Of a stretch of DNA of 16,813 nucleotides, positions 14,509-16,813 are shown piece by piece. The stretch spans positions 1-16,813 of the forward strand of contig JAHYZA010000002.1 of assembly GCA_019424695.1 (NCBI GenBank), written 5' to 3'. The stretch comes from Oscillospiraceae bacterium. Its GTDB lineage: Bacteria; Bacillota; Clostridia; Oscillospirales; Ruminococcaceae. The position numbers were made by a program, and so were the translations under genes. Under the pieces are notes generated by a model. That model saw nothing but the letters and a program-made list of their open reading frames with translations. It did no database searches and was not told where the DNA came from. Position 1 is the stretch's first letter. The number at the start of each line of letters is the position of its first letter.

Positions 14509-14535
14509 CGGGATTTCTTTTATTTTATAAAATAT

Positions 14536-14565
14536 ATTGTAACATGTATAAGCGCAAAACGTCAA
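14536..14565 (-). promoter_or_regulatory. Candidate promoter of xer
   Basis: On the minus strand, TTGACG (14565-14560), 18-bp spacer, TACAAT (14541-14536) with a TGT extended -10 upstream. It predicts a leader of about 85 nt containing the hairpin at 14470-14499. A small palindrome (ACGAT TTT ATCGT, 14570-14582) lies just upstream of the -35 box. Confidence 0.6.
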
Positions 14566-14717
14566 TTTCACGATTTTATCGTAATTGGAAACAAACGCCA
14601 ATTTACATTTTGTAATTTTTTCGTATACGCGAGTTTGTTTATGCAATGGGTGCCACTTCAACCGTTTCAGCTGCAGGCATTTTCTCCGTGCCCCCACGCG
14701 TTGGTTCGCCCTCCTAT

Positions 14718-14745
14718 ATTTCGCTAAATTTACATTTAGCGAAAT
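14718..14745. repeat. Perfect palindrome with Xer-site geometry (dif-like candidate)
   Basis: The left arm ATTTCGCTAAA (14718-14728) and the right arm TTTAGCGAAAT (14735-14745) are exact complements around the 6-bp centre TTTACA, an 11-6-11 layout as in dif sites. The right arm agrees with the usual dif half-site TTATGTnAAnT at its ends and the central G, but not throughout. The alternative is an operator for a dimeric regulator. Confidence 0.5.
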
Positions 14746-15044
14746 AATATATATCCAGAGCATCAACCTCCCTGCCGCGCTGAAGGTCTTCATTTTACGT
14801 TTTCACTGTCCACGCAGTTGCCGTTCGGTTGGCAGTCAAACCTTCCTCTTTTCGCAGGAGGCGCAAACAAATAGGCCCATCTTTGTTTGTCAAAAAACTT
14901 AATTTCAGCATTCGTTTTCAGCTGCTGCGTTTGCCTGTAGGATGAGTCAAGCGACAGGTACAGAAATATATTTTGCAATTTATTCTTCATTTTATGATTC
15001 CCCTAAATAATGCTCGTTTGTAATCCGTGAAAAAAATTGCCGTT

Positions 15045-15066
15045 TTTTGGGATTATTTTGGGATTA
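15045..15066 (+). repeat. Tandem 11-bp repeat upstream of mglB
   Basis: Two perfect copies of TTTTGGGATTA lie head to tail at one-helical-turn spacing. An inverted partial copy (TAATCC) is at 15021-15026. They are 155-180 bp before the predicted mglB promoter and could bind an activator or repressor. Confidence 0.6.
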
Positions 15067-15197
15067 TATAGTAGGCCGCTTGTACCCTTTTGACATTCTT
15101 TTTGGACTATTTGCACAATTTCTGCCCGTTCAATTATTGCACATTGTTGTTTTCGAATAATTTTTCATACTTGTTTCGGTGAAATTTCCCCTTGTTT

Positions 15198-15227
15198 TTG
15201 AGTACATTTTCCATTAACATATATAGT
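15198..15227 (+). promoter_or_regulatory. Candidate promoter of mglB
   Basis: TTGAGT (15198-15203) with TATAGT (15222-15227, 18-bp spacer) or the overlapping TATATA (15220-15225, 16-bp spacer). An alternative upstream TTGACA at 15090-15095 has only a weak CACAAT -10. Confidence 0.5.
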
Positions 15228-15282
15228 GTCAGGCGGGACAAGTACGAAAGCCCCGTCAATCAAAAACAAAAGGAGAAAAACT

Positions 15283-16593
15283 ATGAGAAAAGCACTTGCA
15301 TTGAGCATGGCAGCTGCGATGGCCTTGAGCCTGGCTGCCTGCGGCGGTTCCGGCAGTTCCACTGCCACCACCGAAAGCACCTCTACCGGCAGCACTTCCG
15401 AAGCCGCTGAAGCCTCTACTGAAGGCGGCACTGTTGCCAACAAAGATAAGCCCCTGGTTTGGTTCAACCGTCAGCCGTCCAACAGCTCCACTGGTGAACT
15501 GGACATGACCGCTTTGAACTTCAACGAAAACACCTACTACGTTGGTTTCGATGCCAACCAGGGTGCTGAGCTGCAGGGCCAGATGGTCAAGGAGTACATC
15601 GAAAAGAACATTGATACCATCGACCGCAACGGCGACGGCATCATCGGTTATGTTCTGGCCATCGGTGACATCGGCCACAACGACTCCATCGCCCGTACCC
15701 GCGGTGTTCGCGCTGCTCTTGGTACTGGCGTTGAGGTTGACGGCGTGATCAACAGTGAGCAGGTCGGCACCAACACGGAAGGCAATTCTTCTGTCGTGCA
15801 GGATGGCTCCATTGAAGTCAACGGTAAAACCTACACCATCCGCGAGCTGGCTTCTCAGGAAATGAAGAACTCCGCTGGCGCCACTTGGGACGCTGCCACC
15901 GCCGGTAACGCGATCGGCACCTGGTCTGCTTCTTTCGGTGATTCCATCGACGTGGTCGTTTCCAACAACGATGGTATGGGCATGTCCATGTTCAACGCCT
16001 GGTCCAAGGCCAACGGCGTTCCCACTTTCGGCTACGACGCCAACGCTGACGCTGTGGCGGCTATCGCGGAAGGCTACGGCGGCACCATCAGCCAGCACGC
16101 TGACGTTCAGGCTTATTTGACTCTCCGTGTGCTCCGTAACGCTCTGGATGGCGTTGACATCGATACTGGTATCGGAACCCCCGATGACGCCGGCAACGTC
16201 CTGAGCGACGATGTTTACGTCTATAATGCCGACGAACGTTCTTACTACGCTCTGAACGTTGCTGTCACTGCTGAAAACTATCAGGACTTCACCGATTCTA
16301 CCAAGGTCTATGCCCCTGTTTCCAACCAGCTCGACGCTGCCGCTCATCCCACCAAGAGTGTCTGGCTCGACATCTACAATGCTGCCGATAACTTCCTGAG
16401 CGCCACTTACCAGCCGTTGCTGCAGAACTACGACGATCTGCTGAACCTGAACGTTGAGTACATCGGCGGCGACGGCCAGACCGAGGCTAACATCACTAAC
16501 CGTCTGAGCAACCCGAGCCAGTACGACGCCTTCGCCATCAACATGGTTAAGACCGACAACGCGGCTTCCTACACTGCTCTGCTGAACCAGTAA
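15283..16593 (+). CDS. mglB: Galactose/glucose-binding lipoprotein, circularly permuted MglB-like
   Basis: A 436-residue lipoprotein that should deliver galactose or glucose to an MglA/MglC ABC importer. The signal peptide ends in the lipobox LAAC (Cys20) and a Ser/Thr/Ala-rich linker follows. Its mature sequence starts with DKPLVWFNRQPS, matching E. coli MglB near residue 110 (VPVVFFNKEPS), and continues through H132, D134, R138 (GHNDSIAR), W202, N229 (SNND) and D252 (FGYDAN). The MglB N-terminal lobe then appears at the end: D369 and F371 (AADNF) and N420 (FAINMV). All are equivalents of MglB sugar contacts; only Asn256 is replaced, by Gln271. An EF-hand-like calcium loop DRNGDGIIG is at 114-122. 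The segment near 164-198 looks inserted. The ATG at 15283 follows AAAGGAG; a GTG at 15226 lies in the promoter. High expression is likely (lipoprotein, strong ribosome site). Confidence 0.93.
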   Translation: MRKALALSMAAAMALSLAACGGSGSSTATTESTSTGSTSEAAEASTEGGTVANKDKPLVWFNRQPSNSSTGELDMTALNFNENTYYVGFDANQGAELQGQMVKEYIEKNIDTIDRNGDGIIGYVLAIGDIGHNDSIARTRGVRAALGTGVEVDGVINSEQVGTNTEGNSSVVQDGSIEVNGKTYTIRELASQEMKNSAGATWDAATAGNAIGTWSASFGDSIDVVVSNNDGMGMSMFNAWSKANGVPTFGYDANADAVAAIAEGYGGTISQHADVQAYLTLRVLRNALDGVDIDTGIGTPDDAGNVLSDDVYVYNADERSYYALNVAVTAENYQDFTDSTKVYAPVSNQLDAAAHPTKSVWLDIYNAADNFLSATYQPLLQNYDDLLNLNVEYIGGDGQTEANITNRLSNPSQYDAFAINMVKTDNAASYTALLNQ

Positions 16594-16638
16594 TTATCTT
16601 TAGCTTACTTACAAAAATTTGACCGCTAAGTAACACGC

Positions 16639-16701
16639 CGCTATTAGGGAGAAGGAATTTCTCCATTTGGGAGAAGGAATTCTCCCTAATAGCGCTTTTT
16701 T
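16639..16701 (+). terminator. Complex intercistronic hairpin between mglB and mglA
   Basis: An outer 15-bp perfect stem (CGCTATTAGGGAGAA, 16639-16653, with TTCTCCCTAATAGCG, 16680-16694) is followed by six T residues. The interior holds a second copy of GGGAGAAGGAATT (16647 and 16669), so the arms can pair in at least two exclusive ways. It would lower mglA relative to mglB expression and protect the mglB 3' end. Confidence 0.85.
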
Positions 16702-16764
16702 ATGAAATCAGGCAGGCAGCCCGGGAAGGCTGAACTGTCAATTTGCAAAACGGGAGTAACGAGA

Positions 16765-16813
16765 ATGGCAGAAGCGAAAGATGATATCGTCTTGTCAATT
16801 CGCGGTATGTGCA
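16765..16813 (+). CDS. mglA: Sugar ABC transporter ATP-binding protein MglA, N-terminal fragment
   Basis: Only the first 16 codons are in the window (MAEAKDDIVLSIRGMC), cut by the right edge. The DIVLSIRGM pattern is how sugar-importer ATPases of the MglA/RbsA type begin, before their Walker A loop. The position after the binding-protein gene and the attenuating hairpin supports this. GGGAG lies 9 bp before the ATG. The identification rests mainly on context. Confidence 0.65.
   Translation, partial: MAEAKDDIVLSIRGMC

Larger units (their letters stand above)
14445..15282. other. 838-bp AT-rich gene-poor region between xer and mglB
   Basis: No convincing gene was found here. It holds the xer promoter and leader hairpin, a perfect 28-bp palindrome at 14718-14745, a perfect tandem 11-bp repeat at 15045-15066, repeated TTGCACA elements at 15111 and 15137, and promoter-like sequences before mglB. 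A 66-codon minus-strand frame (14790-14990, ATG with AGGGG upstream) has no recognisable features. Base composition is clearly more AT-rich than the surrounding genes. Confidence 0.8.

Noticed and set aside
14585..14902. 105-codon plus-strand frame in the xer-mglB gap
   Set aside because: Starts at a TTG without a ribosome site and runs across the palindrome; probably chance.
14790..14990. 66-codon minus-strand frame with an AGGGG upstream of its ATG
   Set aside because: No recognisable domain or membrane segment, odd composition, lies in AT-rich non-coding sequence. Could be a real small protein, but support is too thin.
14445..15282. Search for CRISPR arrays, IS ends or an integrated element next to the recombinase
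   Set aside because: No regularly spaced repeats, transposase, phage genes or duplicated attachment sequence were seen.
15256..16347. Long minus-strand open frame (363 codons) opposite mglB
   Set aside because: Val/Gly/Asp-rich low-complexity shadow of the binding-protein gene, with no start context.

Overview
The window reads as a chromosome segment from a gut-type Clostridium-class Firmicute, most likely Oscillospirales/Ruminococcaceae (relatives of Faecalibacterium, Subdoligranulum or Gemmiger). This is inferred from protein flavour (archaeal/eukaryotic-type aspartate-semialdehyde dehydrogenase, TIGR04086 plus SpoIIM-like membrane proteins, a solo tandem-ACT protein), mid-to-high GC coding sequence, and clear sigma-A promoters and intrinsic terminators. 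No phage, IS or CRISPR was seen.

Layout. 1-210: 3' end of tRNA-Gly(GCC), complete tRNA-Cys(GCA), each followed by a terminator. 232-729: a CobO/BtuR-type corrinoid adenosyltransferase. 808-2745 (minus): glutamine-dependent NAD+ synthetase. 2834-4550: a small operon of an HTH regulator, a four-helix membrane protein and a CPBP membrane protease, driven by a promoter overlapped by an inverted repeat. 4622-9495 (minus): a lysine/diaminopimelate operon, read as promoter, lysine riboswitch, asd, dapA, dapB, a CapA-like phosphatase, and a stand-alone protein matching the regulatory ACT tail of aspartokinase. 9516-12253 (plus): queA, tgt and yajC, i.e. queuosine tRNA modification plus the Sec accessory subunit. 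12310-13433: a TIGR04086-type membrane protein translationally coupled to a SpoIIM-like protein. 13371-14444 (minus): a tyrosine recombinase of XerC/XerD type, starting with TTG and overlapping spoIIM tail to tail. 14445-15282: an AT-rich 838-bp gene-poor region with a Xer/dif-like palindrome and short repeats. 15283-16813: a galactose-type sugar-binding lipoprotein followed, after a complex hairpin, by the start of the mglA-type ATPase gene.

The most striking observation is the sugar-binding lipoprotein at 15283-16593. Aligned by eye with E. coli MglB, its segments occur in circularly permuted order: the mature protein begins at the MglB segment around residue 110, and the MglB N-terminal lobe sequence is at its C-terminus. 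Nearly all sugar-contact residues are retained, so the pocket should be rebuilt around new termini. Secondary points: the solo aspartokinase-like ACT subunit in the riboswitch operon, a terminator-like hairpin directly after the tgt start site, a Shine-Dalgarno buried in the yajC terminator, the xer/spoIIM antisense arrangement, and the 11-6-11 palindrome next to xer.

All coordinates and motifs come from reading the sequence by eye. Family names come from remembered family features; no database search or folding calculation was run.
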